Part shown: piece by piece, positions 33,267-41,993 of the stretch
Layout of the letters: every line of letters starts with the position of its first letter
Position numbering within the stretch: position 1 is the first letter of the stretch
NCBI RefSeq assembly: GCF_000154285.1
Contig: NZ_DS483463.1
Span: 1-58,241 of the forward strand
Direction of reading: 5' to 3'
Source of the DNA: Amedibacillus dolichus DSM 3991
GTDB taxonomy: Bacteria; Bacillota_I; Bacilli_A; Erysipelotrichales; Erysipelotrichaceae
Length of the DNA: 58,241 nucleotides
The notes under the pieces: model-generated
The model's input: the letters and a program-made list of their open reading frames with translations, nothing else
What the model was told of the DNA's origin: nothing
Databases searched by the model: none
Translations under genes and position numbers: made by a program

Positions 33267-34601
33267 ATGGAAGAAAACAAAAAAGACACAATTTATCAAC
33301 TCGATGGTACCGTACCATTGAAAAAGGCGATTCCACTTGGAATCCAGCATATCTTAGCAATGTTCTTAGGGAACATTTCACCATTGATCATCATTTGCGG
33401 AATGCTGCAAATGAGTGGTGCATTGAAGATGACCTTGATTCAGAATGCGATGTTTGTTGCCGGTGTAGCGACTCTGATTCAACTTTATCCGATTTGGAAA
33501 GTTGGAGCACGCTTGCCAATCGTTATGGGAACAAGTTCCGGCTTTATCGGTACGGCAAAAGCAATCGGTGCATCGTTTGGATACGGTGCTTTGATGGGGG
33601 CAAGCTTTATCGGTGGTATTTTCGAGATGGTGCTGGGCTTCTTTATTAAGCCATTGCGCAAATTGTTTCCACCTGTTGTTACCAGTCTTGTAATCATTTC
33701 TATCGGTTTATCCTTATTGCCGGTTGGAATTAACTATTTCGGTGGTGGCAGCGGTGCAGCTGATTTCGGTGCACCGAATCACTTGTTGGTTGGTACTTTT
33801 GTTATTATCGTTATTTTGGTTGCTAAGCAATTTAAAGGAACGATCAATAATGCTTCGATCCTAATCGGTATCGTAGCCGGGTATCTTTTGGCAATCTGTC
33901 TTGGTATGGTAGATTTCACACAGGTTAAAGAAGCTAGTTGGATTGCTTTTCCACAGCTTATGCCGGTAGGATTTGAGTTTAATATGCAGGCAATTATCGC
34001 CATGGGAATTATGTTTGTTGCGACAACGGTAGAAACGATTGGAGATACCAGTGGAATCTGTAATGGTGGTTTGAATCGTGAGCCAAGTATTCGTGAATTG
34101 CAGGGATCTGTATTGGCAGATGGTTTTGGTTCTATTGTCGGTGCGCTTTTTGGGGTGCTGCCAAATACTTCCTTTTCTCAAAATGTCGGCTTGGTAACCG
34201 TAACTAAGGTCGTTAATCGCTTTGTCATTATGACCGGTGCCGTATTCCTATTGCTTTGTGGCTTCTGTCCGAAGCTGAGTGCATTATTTTCGGTAATGCC
34301 ACAGTCTGTGCTGGGGGGAGCTGCGGTTATTATGTTTGCGATGATTTTAGTAAGTGGTATTCAATCTCTTACCAGACAGCCACTAACAGAACGTGATGGC
34401 TTGATTGTTGCATTGGCAATCGGAATCGGAGTTGGAATCGGAAATGTACCTGCGGTGCTTGCTCAGCTTCCGGAATGGGTAAGCAATATCTTCGCTCAAA
34501 ACGGTATCATTATGACCTTTGTAATTGCAACGGTATTAAATTTGATTTTGCCAAAGCGTGCAGAGGATAAGGCGAAGGAAGTACAGCTAAGCGAGGAATA
34601 A
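33267..34601 (+). CDS. pbuX: NCS2-family xanthine/purine permease
   Basis: A 444-residue nucleobase:cation symporter-2 family permease with about 14 membrane segments. The opening reads LKKAIPLGIQHILAMFLGNISPLIII; the conserved LPIVMGTSSGFIGTAKAI and the motif VATTVETIGDTSGICNGGLNREPSIRELQGSVLADGFGSIVGALFGVLPNTSFSQNVGLV hold the substrate-binding Glu/Gln-Asn region. The closest group is xanthine or uric acid permeases. The ATG at 33267 follows GGAGGAAGT; earlier in-frame codons belong to the riboswitch. Purine riboswitch control and the xanthine dehydrogenase genes downstream support purine uptake. Confidence 0.92.
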   Translation: MEENKKDTIYQLDGTVPLKKAIPLGIQHILAMFLGNISPLIIICGMLQMSGALKMTLIQNAMFVAGVATLIQLYPIWKVGARLPIVMGTSSGFIGTAKAIGASFGYGALMGASFIGGIFEMVLGFFIKPLRKLFPPVVTSLVIISIGLSLLPVGINYFGGGSGAADFGAPNHLLVGTFVIIVILVAKQFKGTINNASILIGIVAGYLLAICLGMVDFTQVKEASWIAFPQLMPVGFEFNMQAIIAMGIMFVATTVETIGDTSGICNGGLNREPSIRELQGSVLADGFGSIVGALFGVLPNTSFSQNVGLVTVTKVVNRFVIMTGAVFLLLCGFCPKLSALFSVMPQSVLGGAAVIMFAMILVSGIQSLTRQPLTERDGLIVALAIGIGVGIGNVPAVLAQLPEWVSNIFAQNGIIMTFVIATVLNLILPKRAEDKAKEVQLSEE

Positions 34602-34602
34602 G

Positions 34603-35100
34603 ATGAAGATTTTTCTAACCGGTGAAAAGGGAGTAGGAAAATCCACATGTATTCAAGAAATTATCAAGGAGTGTCAGATAAGCGTTTGTGGCTTTATGAC
34701 ACTTCCTTTTTATGAAGAAAATAAGCGTGTTGGCTTTATGTTGCATGCTCTAGTGGATAGAGAAATCAATGATGTACGTTTTTCAAAACAAAAAGAGGTA
34801 ATTCCCAATGTTTTCAATAGCTTTGGGGTTGAGGTGTTAAAGGAATGTTTACATTATCGGAATCGTTTTTTGATTTTAGATGAAATCGGCTTCTTAGAAC
34901 AAAATGAAACAGCATATTTAGCACAGCTTAAAGAAAATATTGATGCCTTTAATAACATTATTGGTGTTTTACGCAAATGTGATATACAATATATAGTAGA
35001 GATAAAAAAACGGAAAGATGTCTTGCTTTTGGATTTTGACAAGCTGTCAAAAAACGAGGTTAAGACCTTACTGAAAATGTATGTGGAGGATAGCTTATGA
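34603..35100 (+). CDS. THEP1-like nucleoside-triphosphatase
   Basis: A 165-residue P-loop protein of the THEP1/DUF265 NTPase type. Walker A is MKIFLTGEKGVGKSTCIQEII at the very start and Walker B is RFLILDEIGFLEQ (about residue 90). Family members hydrolyse NTPs in vitro, but their cellular role is not settled. It begins 1 bp after the permease stop and its end overlaps the next gene as ATGA. Its fixed place between a purine permease and a metal-type importer suggests a role in this pathway, for example cofactor or nucleotide handling; that is inference. MobB is an alternative P-loop family but the sequence fits THEP1 better. Confidence 0.8.
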   Translation: MKIFLTGEKGVGKSTCIQEIIKECQISVCGFMTLPFYEENKRVGFMLHALVDREINDVRFSKQKEVIPNVFNSFGVEVLKECLHYRNRFLILDEIGFLEQNETAYLAQLKENIDAFNNIIGVLRKCDIQYIVEIKKRKDVLLLDFDKLSKNEVKTLLKMYVEDSL

Positions 35101-36089
35101 AAAAAATGACGGCTTTCTGCCTTGCAGTCATGATGAGCCTTTCTTTGTTTGGTTGCAGCCAAGCGCAGCAGGTAGAAGGAATTACAATCGTTGATCAAGG
35201 TGGACGTAAGGTAACGTTGGAAAAACCGGCGGAAAAAGTTGCAAGCGGCTATTATATCGCTACAACAACGATCATCGGCTTAGGTGGAGAGGACATGCTT
35301 ACCGGTGTGGAAATGAAGGCGGAAACGCGCCCGATTTATAAAGCGGCAGCTTCGAAGCTCTTAGATTTGCCGGCTTTGGGAAATAAAAAGATGTTTCATG
35401 TGGAAGAATGTGCAAAAGCAGATCCGGACGTTGTTTTTTTGCCGGTAAGCTTAAAGGAATATGCAGCACAGCTTGAGGAATTGGGAATCGCAACGGTTTT
35501 ATTAAATCCGGAAACCCAGGAGCAGTATGACGAGGCGGTTCAAATCATTGCTAAGGTATGCGGTAAGGAAGAGGCTGCGGAAGATTATTTTGCTTATCGT
35601 AAGGAATTGTATGATACGTATTTGGATTTTGAGGCAGATGACAGTAAGCAAGTATATATGGCAGGACTTGATTTGCTTCAGGCTGCGGGTAAGGATATGT
35701 ATCAGGCAGAGGTGATTCATGATGCAAAAGGCATCAACGCTTATGCGCAGGAAGGTAATCGTGGCTGGCAAAGCATCAATGTGGAAACTCTATTATCCTT
35801 AAATCCGGCTTATATCCTACTTGAAAACGGAGGAATAACAAGCGAGGAAGTGTATGCGGATGAAAGTCTGCAAGAACTGAGGGCAGTTAAAAATAAACAG
35901 GTATATGTTTTTCCCAGTGCTTTGGAAACATGGGATACCCCAAACCTTTCCAGTTGTTTAGGAACATTATGGTGTGCTGCGATTCTTTATCCGCAAGAGG
36001 TTTCTATGGAGGCTGTGGAAAAAGAGGCAATAGACTTCTACAAGCAGTTTTATGATATTGATGTAACAGGAGAACAATTAGGTTTCTGA
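35097..36089 (+). CDS. Metal/oxyanion ABC transporter substrate-binding lipoprotein
   Basis: A 330-residue cluster-A type (BtuF/FepB-like, type II importer) binding protein. The signal MTAFCLAVMMSLSLFGC ends at a lipobox Cys near residue 20. Following this are TIVDQGGRKVTLEKPAEKVASGYYIATTTIIGLGGEDMLTGV and the domain VFLPVSLKEYAAQLEELGIATVLLNPE, the two-lobe pattern of the family. The ATG overlaps the end of the NTPase gene. Type II importers of this sort take up iron chelates, B12 or, in the MolBCA case, molybdate/tungstate. The next genes encode a molybdenum enzyme, so molybdate or tungstate is my preferred guess. Confidence 0.85.
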   Translation: MKKMTAFCLAVMMSLSLFGCSQAQQVEGITIVDQGGRKVTLEKPAEKVASGYYIATTTIIGLGGEDMLTGVEMKAETRPIYKAAASKLLDLPALGNKKMFHVEECAKADPDVVFLPVSLKEYAAQLEELGIATVLLNPETQEQYDEAVQIIAKVCGKEEAAEDYFAYRKELYDTYLDFEADDSKQVYMAGLDLLQAAGKDMYQAEVIHDAKGINAYAQEGNRGWQSINVETLLSLNPAYILLENGGITSEEVYADESLQELRAVKNKQVYVFPSALETWDTPNLSSCLGTLWCAAILYPQEVSMEAVEKEAIDFYKQFYDIDVTGEQLGF

Positions 36090-36090
36090 T

Positions 36091-37056
36091 ATGAAAAAGG
36101 GAATGATGGCAGCGCTCTTGTTTACAACAATGTTGGCGGCTTTATTTATAGGACGATATGGCAGCAGCATAGAGGAGGTTTTGCAGGCACTTATGCAGCA
36201 AGGAGATATGCTTACGCAAAGGCTAATATGGAACATACGTATGCCACGCATGCTGCTTGTGGTAATGAGTGGAGGAGCCCTTGCTGTTTCCGGCTATATC
36301 TTTCAAACGATTTTCAAAAATCCCTTAGCTAGCGGTGATGTTATTGGGGCAGCAAGTGGCTGTTCTTTAGGAGCGGCAATTGCCATTTTAACTGCCGGAG
36401 GTATGTTTGCCTTGCAGCTGTATTCCTTTCTTGGAGGAATGCTGGCAGTAGTATTAACGATGCTGTTGGCACATCGTATAAAAGGAAATCGTGTGTTGAA
36501 TCTCGTTGTAATCGGTATTGTTGTACAAGCAATCATGAGTGCTGCTTTGATGCTTTTAAAAATCAGTGCTGATCCAAACCAAGAGCTTGCCAGTATAGAA
36601 TATTGGTTGATGGGAGGCTTTTCCAATGCTACTTGGACAAGTGTCGGAATTGCGTTCATCTTGATTGCGGTTAGCTTTGCTTTGCTGTATCTTTTTCGTT
36701 GGCAAATACAAATGCTGGCTTTTGGTGAGGAAGCAAGAACCATGGGAATTTCCACACGAATGATAACTGTGATTGCTTTGCTGTTAGCCACTTTGCTTGT
36801 TTCCAGTGTGATAAGCTTTGCCGGTGTGGTAAGCTGGGTAGGTCTGCTGATTCCGCATATCGTACGTCAAATACATAAACAGATGGTTTCAAAAAGCCTG
36901 GGTTTTACCTTTTTATGTGGTGCTTGGTTTTTATTAGTCTGTGATATTCTTTCACGTTCGTTATTTGTAATCGAATTGCCGATCAGTATTTTAACAAGTT
37001 TTTTCGGGGCGGTATGTTTGCTTGTGCTTTTTGTGAAGGGAAGATTGCGATTATGA
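36091..37056 (+). CDS. FecCD-family ABC transporter permease
   Basis: A 321-residue type II importer permease with about 9-10 membrane segments. The family pattern appears as RLIWNIRMPRMLLVVMSGGALAVSGYIFQTIFKNPLASGDVIGAASGCSLGAA, then EYWLMGGFSNATWTSVGI, LLVSSVISFAGVVSWVGLLIPHIVR and the cytoplasmic loop. The gene starts 1 bp after the binding protein and its stop TGA overlaps the ATPase start as ATGA. It would act as a homodimer with the following ATPase. Confidence 0.92.
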   Translation: MKKGMMAALLFTTMLAALFIGRYGSSIEEVLQALMQQGDMLTQRLIWNIRMPRMLLVVMSGGALAVSGYIFQTIFKNPLASGDVIGAASGCSLGAAIAILTAGGMFALQLYSFLGGMLAVVLTMLLAHRIKGNRVLNLVVIGIVVQAIMSAALMLLKISADPNQELASIEYWLMGGFSNATWTSVGIAFILIAVSFALLYLFRWQIQMLAFGEEARTMGISTRMITVIALLLATLLVSSVISFAGVVSWVGLLIPHIVRQIHKQMVSKSLGFTFLCGAWFLLVCDILSRSLFVIELPISILTSFFGAVCLLVLFVKGRLRL

Positions 37057-37808
37057 TTCGGGTAAGACAATTATCACTTTGCTTGCAAAAGCAAAAAATA
37101 CTAGAAAGCATTAGCTTTACGCTTCATAAAGGACGCATGGTTATGCTGCTTGGAGAAAACGGAGCAGGTAAAACCAGCTTATTAAAAAGTATGTTGCGCT
37201 ATTATCCATTAAGTGGTGGACAAGTTTTATATTGTGGCATTGATTGTGCTGCCTTACGTGATAAAGAGCATGCGGCAATCTTTAGCTATGCTGCACAGAT
37301 GAAAGAGCTGGTTGAAGATATGCTTGTGGAGGACTGCATCGTAGCAGGACGTACACGTTGCTTATCCGTATTGGCAATGCCTAAGAAACAGGATTATGAA
37401 GCAGTGGACAGCTGGCTGAAAAAATTAAATATTGAGCATTTAAAGGGCAAGTATTTACATGAAATCAGTGGCGGTGAGCTACAGCTTGTATATTTAGCGA
37501 AGGCATTGATACAAGATGCACAGGTGATGCTGATGGACGAGCCCTGCACATATTTGGATATCCATAAGCAGCATGTCTTTATGGAAAAGATAAAGGAGCT
37601 GAAGGGAGAGGAGAAAAGCATTCTTATGAGCATGCACGATCCCCGTCTTGCCTTAGCTTATGGAGATGAAATTTTAATTTTACATGAAGGAAGTCTATAC
37701 GCCCATCTGCGTAAGGAAGATGGAAATATGAAAGAGCAGCTTTATGAAGCTTATAAGGAATTGTATGGCAGCAGCTTTGCTGTTGATACAAAGGAAGATC
37801 GAATATAA
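37053..37808 (+). CDS. FecE-family ABC transporter ATPase
   Basis: A 251-residue ATPase. Walker A is GENGAGKTSLLKSML (about residue 33), signature ISGGELQLVYLAKALI, Walker B VMLMDEPCTYLDIHKQ, and the H-loop in SILMSMHDPRLAL. It powers the FecCD-type permease. The start at 37053 (ATGA overlap) is preferred over the in-frame start at 37014. The following xdh gene starts 17 bp later with its own AAAGGAGAG, so importer and hydroxylase genes are cotranscribed. Confidence 0.92.
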   Translation: MIRVRQLSLCLQKQKILESISFTLHKGRMVMLLGENGAGKTSLLKSMLRYYPLSGGQVLYCGIDCAALRDKEHAAIFSYAAQMKELVEDMLVEDCIVAGRTRCLSVLAMPKKQDYEAVDSWLKKLNIEHLKGKYLHEISGGELQLVYLAKALIQDAQVMLMDEPCTYLDIHKQHVFMEKIKELKGEEKSILMSMHDPRLALAYGDEILILHEGSLYAHLRKEDGNMKEQLYEAYKELYGSSFAVDTKEDRI

Positions 37809-37824
37809 AAAAGGAGAGATACTT

Positions 37825-38598
37825 ATGCTGCGTATTCAACAATATGTTAAAGCACAATCGCTAGAGGAAGCTTATACATTGCTAACTAAAAACCGCAACA
37901 ATCAAATTCTTGGTGGTATGTGTTGGCTGAAAATGGAGGATCGCCTGATTCCCTGTGCGATTGATTTAGGTGATTTGGGATTGGACAAAATTGAAGAAAG
38001 TGAAGATGTATTTACCATCGGCGCAATGACAACATTGCGAACTTTAGAAACACATGCTTCCTTGAACGCATGGTGTGATCATATTATTCGTGATAGTGTA
38101 AAGGATATCGTTGGTGTACAGCTACGTAATTTAGCAACTCTTGGTGGCAGCCTGTATTCCCGCTTTGGCTTTTCTGATGTATTAACCGCTTTTTTATGCT
38201 TGGATTGTGATGTCGTGCTTTATCATGGCGGAGTCATACCATTAGCGAAATTCGTACAGATGCCATATATGCGAGATATCATTACCCATGTGATCGTACA
38301 TAAAAACAAAGAGCGAAAGGCATTTGCCTGCGTACGTAAAAGTGCAACGGATTTATCACTATTAAATATATCCGCAAGCACGTATGAAAAAGGCTATGTA
38401 ATTTGTGTTGGAGCACGACCATATAAGGCGGTACGTTTCGAGATTGAAAAGTTAGCAGTCGAAGAGGTTTGCCAAGTGGTAAGTGAGCAGGTAGAACTTG
38501 ATGATAATATGCGTGCTAGTAAGGAATATCGCCGAAAATTAGTAGGGGCTTTATGCAGACGAGTGTTAGAGCAATTGGAGGGAAAGGTATGCAAGTAA
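37825..38598 (+). CDS. FAD-binding subunit of xanthine-dehydrogenase-like hydroxylase
   Basis: A 257-residue medium subunit of the molybdenum hydroxylase family (XdhB/CoxM type). It binds FAD and passes electrons from the Fe-S subunit. Visible are ILGGMCWLKMEDRLIPCAIDLGDLGLDKIEES (the first FAD loop, with GGM in place of the usual AGGT), the second loop VKDIVGVQLRNLATLGGSLYSRFGFSDVLTAFLCLDCDVVL, and the C-terminal CO-dehydrogenase-flavoprotein-like tail. It is a little shorter than the usual 280-290. The ATG at 37825 has AAGGAGAG upstream, and its end overlaps the Fe-S subunit gene by 10 bp. Confidence 0.9.
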   Translation: MLRIQQYVKAQSLEEAYTLLTKNRNNQILGGMCWLKMEDRLIPCAIDLGDLGLDKIEESEDVFTIGAMTTLRTLETHASLNAWCDHIIRDSVKDIVGVQLRNLATLGGSLYSRFGFSDVLTAFLCLDCDVVLYHGGVIPLAKFVQMPYMRDIITHVIVHKNKERKAFACVRKSATDLSLLNISASTYEKGYVICVGARPYKAVRFEIEKLAVEEVCQVVSEQVELDDNMRASKEYRRKLVGALCRRVLEQLEGKVCK

Positions 38599-39047
38599 GT
38601 ATTCATGTAAACGGAACACTTATCAAAGATGATATTCAGCCGGATATGGTGCTGCTTGATTTTTTAAGAGCGCATGGCTATTTTAGTGTGAAGCGTGGTT
38701 GTGAAACAACAAACTGCGGACTTTGTACAGTGTGGGTAGATGAAAAGCCTATTCTTTCTTGTAGTATGTTAGCTGTTCGTGTAGATGGAAAAAAGGTTAC
38801 TACTTTAGAGGGATTAGAAAAGGAAGCACATGAATTCGCACAGTTTATGGCGAAGGAAGGTGCTGAACAATGCGGATATTGTTCTCCTGGCTTTATTATG
38901 AATGTGCTTGCTATGGAACGTGAGCTAAAGAATCCAACCCGTGAGGAAATTAATCATTACTTAGCAGGAAATTTATGCCGTTGCACTGGCTATATGGGAC
39001 AGATGCGAGCTTTGGAAAAGTATTTCGCACGTCATAAGGAGGCATAG
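38589..39047 (+). CDS. [2Fe-2S] subunit of xanthine-dehydrogenase-like hydroxylase
   Basis: A 152-residue small subunit with two [2Fe-2S] clusters. The plant-ferredoxin-like domain shows GCETTNCGLCTVWVDEKPILSC (about residues 36-58, four cysteines), and the helical second domain shows QCGYCSPGFIMN and NLCRCTGYMG, the other four cysteines. It carries electrons between the molybdenum site and FAD. Gene order FAD, Fe-S, Mo subunit is normal for bacterial XDHs. GGAGGGAAAGGT precedes the start. Confidence 0.94.
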   Translation: MQVSIHVNGTLIKDDIQPDMVLLDFLRAHGYFSVKRGCETTNCGLCTVWVDEKPILSCSMLAVRVDGKKVTTLEGLEKEAHEFAQFMAKEGAEQCGYCSPGFIMNVLAMERELKNPTREEINHYLAGNLCRCTGYMGQMRALEKYFARHKEA

Positions 39048-39051
39048 GATC

Positions 39052-41328
39052 ATGAAATATATCAACCAGCCTATCGTGAAAAAAGATGCGTATGCTCTAC
39101 TTAGTGGAAAACCGGTTTATTGCGATGATTTGGCATTAAAGGACTGCTTGATTATTAAGCTTTTACGCTCCCCTCATGCACATGCCAAAATTCGTAGCAT
39201 TGATACAACAAGCGCTTTGCGCATTCCCGGTATTGTAGCTATTTATACATATAAAGATGTACCATCATCTCGTTTTACCTTAGCAGGACAATCTTATCCA
39301 GAGCCTTCTCCATACGATCGTAAGATCTTAGATGAAATTGTGCGTTATGTAGGAGATGAAGTCGCGATTGTTGTAGGAACAGATGAGAGTTGCTGCGAAA
39401 AAGCGATGAAGCTTATCAAGGTTGATTATGAAGTATATGATGCGGTAATTGATTTTCGTCAGGCAATCGATCATTCGGTAGTCGTACATAAGGAAGATGA
39501 CTATAAAATGCTTTGTGAGATTGGAAATGAGCGTCAGCGTAATATCTGTTGCAGCGGAGCAAGTGTAATCGGTGATGTTGAGCGTGTTTTATCGGATTGT
39601 GATGTGGTGTTGGAACGAGTTTATCATACGAAGGCCAATGCACAGGCAATGATGGAAACCTTCCGCAGTTATGCATATATAGATGCCTATGAGCGCTTAA
39701 ATGTAGTAAGCTCTACACAGATTCCTTTCCATGTTCGCCGGATCTTATCCAATGCATTGGAAATTTCGAAAAGTAAGATTCGTGTTGTAAAGCCACGCAT
39801 CGGTGGTGGCTTTGGAGCTAAACAAACCGGCTGCTGTGAAATTTTTGCGGCTTTTGTAACATGGAAACTTAAAAAGCCAAGTAAAATTGTATATACACGC
39901 GAAGAGACCTTTACAGCCAGCAATTCACGTCATGAAATGCAGATGCGTGTGAAAATCGGTGCTGATAAAGAAGGTATCATCAAAGCGATTGATTTGTATA
40001 CCTTGTCCAATACCGGAGCGTATGGAGAGCATGCACCTACAACGGTCGGTTTATCCGGACATAAGTCTTTACCACTTTATAATCATGTGGAAGCAAGTCG
40101 TTTTACGTATGATGTAGTATATACCAATACGATGCAAGCAGGTGCTTATCGAGGCTATGGGGCAACGCAAGGTTTGTTTGCAATAGAATCCATTGTAAAT
40201 GAGTTGGCAGATGAACTGCAAATTGATCCATGTGAGCTGCGCTTGAAGAATATGGTTCGTGAAGGGGAAGTTATGGGGCAGTATTACAATGAAAAACTTC
40301 AAAGCTGTACATTGGATCGCTGTCTGTTAAAAGCGATGGAAATGATCGATTGGAAGAACAAGCCGTTAAAGCGTGATATGGGGGATAAGGTACGTGGTTT
40401 AGGTGTTGCACTTGCTATGCAGGGATCCGGTATTGCTAATATTGATATCGGTACTGTAGATATTAAATTACAAGATGATGGTTTTTATACGTTATCCATT
40501 GGCGCAACCGATATGGGAACAGGCTGTGATACGGTTTTAGCGCAAATAGCAGCTGAATGTTTAGAATGTGATATTGATCAAATCGTAACCCTTGGTGTAG
40601 ATACCGATGCTTCTCCTTATGATACGGGCTCCTACGCATCGGCAACAACCTATGTAACGGGTATGGCTGTGGTAAAGGCTTGCGAGGAATTAAAACAAAA
40701 AATGATTGTTGAAGCGAGTGTTTTTATGGAGGTTGATCCTTCGCATATCAGCTTTGATGGCAATATGATTTATGCCATTGAGGATCATAAAGAAATGAGC
40801 CTAAAGGATTTTGCAGATGCATGCTTTGGCGGACATAAAGGAATTGCGATGATAGCTAGTGCATCGCATGTTTCACCAACTTCACCGCCTCCGTTTATGG
40901 TAGGTATTGCCGAAGTTGATGTCGATAAGGCAACCGGTGAAATTATTTTACATGACTATGTTTCTGTTGTGGATTGTGGTACGATCATCAATAGTAATCT
41001 TGCTCGCATTCAAGCTGAGGGAGGCATTGCACAAGGAATCGGCATGGCTTTATATGAAGATGTTACATATTCTACGTCCGGTAAAATGCGTAATAATTCT
41101 TTTATGCAATATAAAATACCAACACGTATGGACGTTGGAAAGATTCGAGTTGATTTTGAAAGCAGCTATGAAAGCAGTGGACCATTTGGAGCAAAATCCA
41201 TCGGAGAGGTTGTTATCAATACACCGGCTCCAGCGATTGCCTCTGCTTGTGCACATGCAACCGGATTTCAAGTGCGTACCTTACCGATTACCGCTGAAAA
41301 GCTGCTGTTGAAAAAAGATGAAGATTGA
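39052..41328 (+). CDS. Molybdenum-binding subunit of xanthine-dehydrogenase-like hydroxylase
   Basis: A 758-residue large subunit (family about 750-780) that holds molybdopterin. Visible family landmarks: an N-terminal a/b hammerhead domain (DLALKDCLIIKLLRSPHAHAKIRSIDT), IGGGFGAKQTG (about residue 250), the substrate-site segment AGAYRGYGATQG (about 365) with its Arg, SYASATTYVTGMA, and the catalytic Glu in GPFGAKSIGEVV near the C-terminus. The likely substrate is a purine such as hypoxanthine or xanthine, given the riboswitch and permease upstream. The last 11 bp overlap the MocA-like gene. Selenium dependence, known for some anaerobes, is not testable here. Confidence 0.93.
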   Translation: MKYINQPIVKKDAYALLSGKPVYCDDLALKDCLIIKLLRSPHAHAKIRSIDTTSALRIPGIVAIYTYKDVPSSRFTLAGQSYPEPSPYDRKILDEIVRYVGDEVAIVVGTDESCCEKAMKLIKVDYEVYDAVIDFRQAIDHSVVVHKEDDYKMLCEIGNERQRNICCSGASVIGDVERVLSDCDVVLERVYHTKANAQAMMETFRSYAYIDAYERLNVVSSTQIPFHVRRILSNALEISKSKIRVVKPRIGGGFGAKQTGCCEIFAAFVTWKLKKPSKIVYTREETFTASNSRHEMQMRVKIGADKEGIIKAIDLYTLSNTGAYGEHAPTTVGLSGHKSLPLYNHVEASRFTYDVVYTNTMQAGAYRGYGATQGLFAIESIVNELADELQIDPCELRLKNMVREGEVMGQYYNEKLQSCTLDRCLLKAMEMIDWKNKPLKRDMGDKVRGLGVALAMQGSGIANIDIGTVDIKLQDDGFYTLSIGATDMGTGCDTVLAQIAAECLECDIDQIVTLGVDTDASPYDTGSYASATTYVTGMAVVKACEELKQKMIVEASVFMEVDPSHISFDGNMIYAIEDHKEMSLKDFADACFGGHKGIAMIASASHVSPTSPPPFMVGIAEVDVDKATGEIILHDYVSVVDCGTIINSNLARIQAEGGIAQGIGMALYEDVTYSTSGKMRNNSFMQYKIPTRMDVGKIRVDFESSYESSGPFGAKSIGEVVINTPAPAIASACAHATGFQVRTLPITAEKLLLKKDED

Positions 41329-41875
41329 TTTGATCATTCCGGCGGCTGGTTTTGCCAGTCGCTTTCCTGTAAATAAACTGCTTTACTCTTTGCATGGAAA
41401 ATGTATATTGGAGCATGTTTTAGATGTAGTAGAGCAATTGGATTTTCATGCTATTTATGTGGTTACGCAGTATCCAGAGATAAAGCAGCTGCTAAGCAAA
41501 CGAAAGGCTGTCTGTGTTTGGAATCCACAACCGCAAAAAGGCTTATCTTCTTCCTTGTTGGTGGGGTTGCAGGAATGTAAAGATGCAGATGCAGTAATGT
41601 TTTTGAATGGAGATATGCCATATATTAAGAAGGAAAGTCTTGTACGTATGATGGTGCTAGCAAGCGATGAGCATATTGTTTGTGGAAGATATCAAGGTAT
41701 GATTCAAAACCCGATGCTTTTTCCGATTTGTTATCGTGAGGAATTGGAGAGGCTGTCGGGTGATCGGGGGGCAAAAGGGATAGCGCTATATCATTTAGAA
41801 AGCTGTCGGTTTGTAGAGTTAAGTGAAAAAGAGGTATGTGATGTCGATACCTTAGCTGATATTTATGAAAATTAG
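41318..41875 (+). CDS. MocA-like molybdenum cofactor nucleotidyltransferase
   Basis: A 185-residue GT-A fold protein of the MobA/MocA family. It opens with LIIPAAGFASRFPVNKLLYSLHGKCILEHVLDVV, the nucleotide-binding loop (AAGxxSRF-xxNKLL), and has VMFLNGDMPYIKKESLVRMM (metal-binding Asp) and DVDTLADI at the end. MocA transfers CMP to molybdopterin to give the MCD cofactor used by xanthine-dehydrogenase-type enzymes, which fits its place directly after the Mo subunit, overlapping by 11 bp. There is no visible RBS, so it is probably translationally coupled. Confidence 0.88.
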   Translation: MKIDLIIPAAGFASRFPVNKLLYSLHGKCILEHVLDVVEQLDFHAIYVVTQYPEIKQLLSKRKAVCVWNPQPQKGLSSSLLVGLQECKDADAVMFLNGDMPYIKKESLVRMMVLASDEHIVCGRYQGMIQNPMLFPICYREELERLSGDRGAKGIALYHLESCRFVELSEKEVCDVDTLADIYEN

Positions 41876-41993
41876 CATACGGATTGCTTCATAATAGTTT
41901 GTGAAGGTAGAAAAAAAGTATAATTACATTTATCTCTTTAGGGGATTGTGGTAAACTAAAGGAGTAAAATACATACATAAGGAGAGTTTGAAA

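Noticed and set aside
41876-41993. A purine riboswitch before guaA
   Set aside because: The conserved TATA, TTTCTACC and GACTACG segments of the aptamer are absent there; only the permease leader has them.
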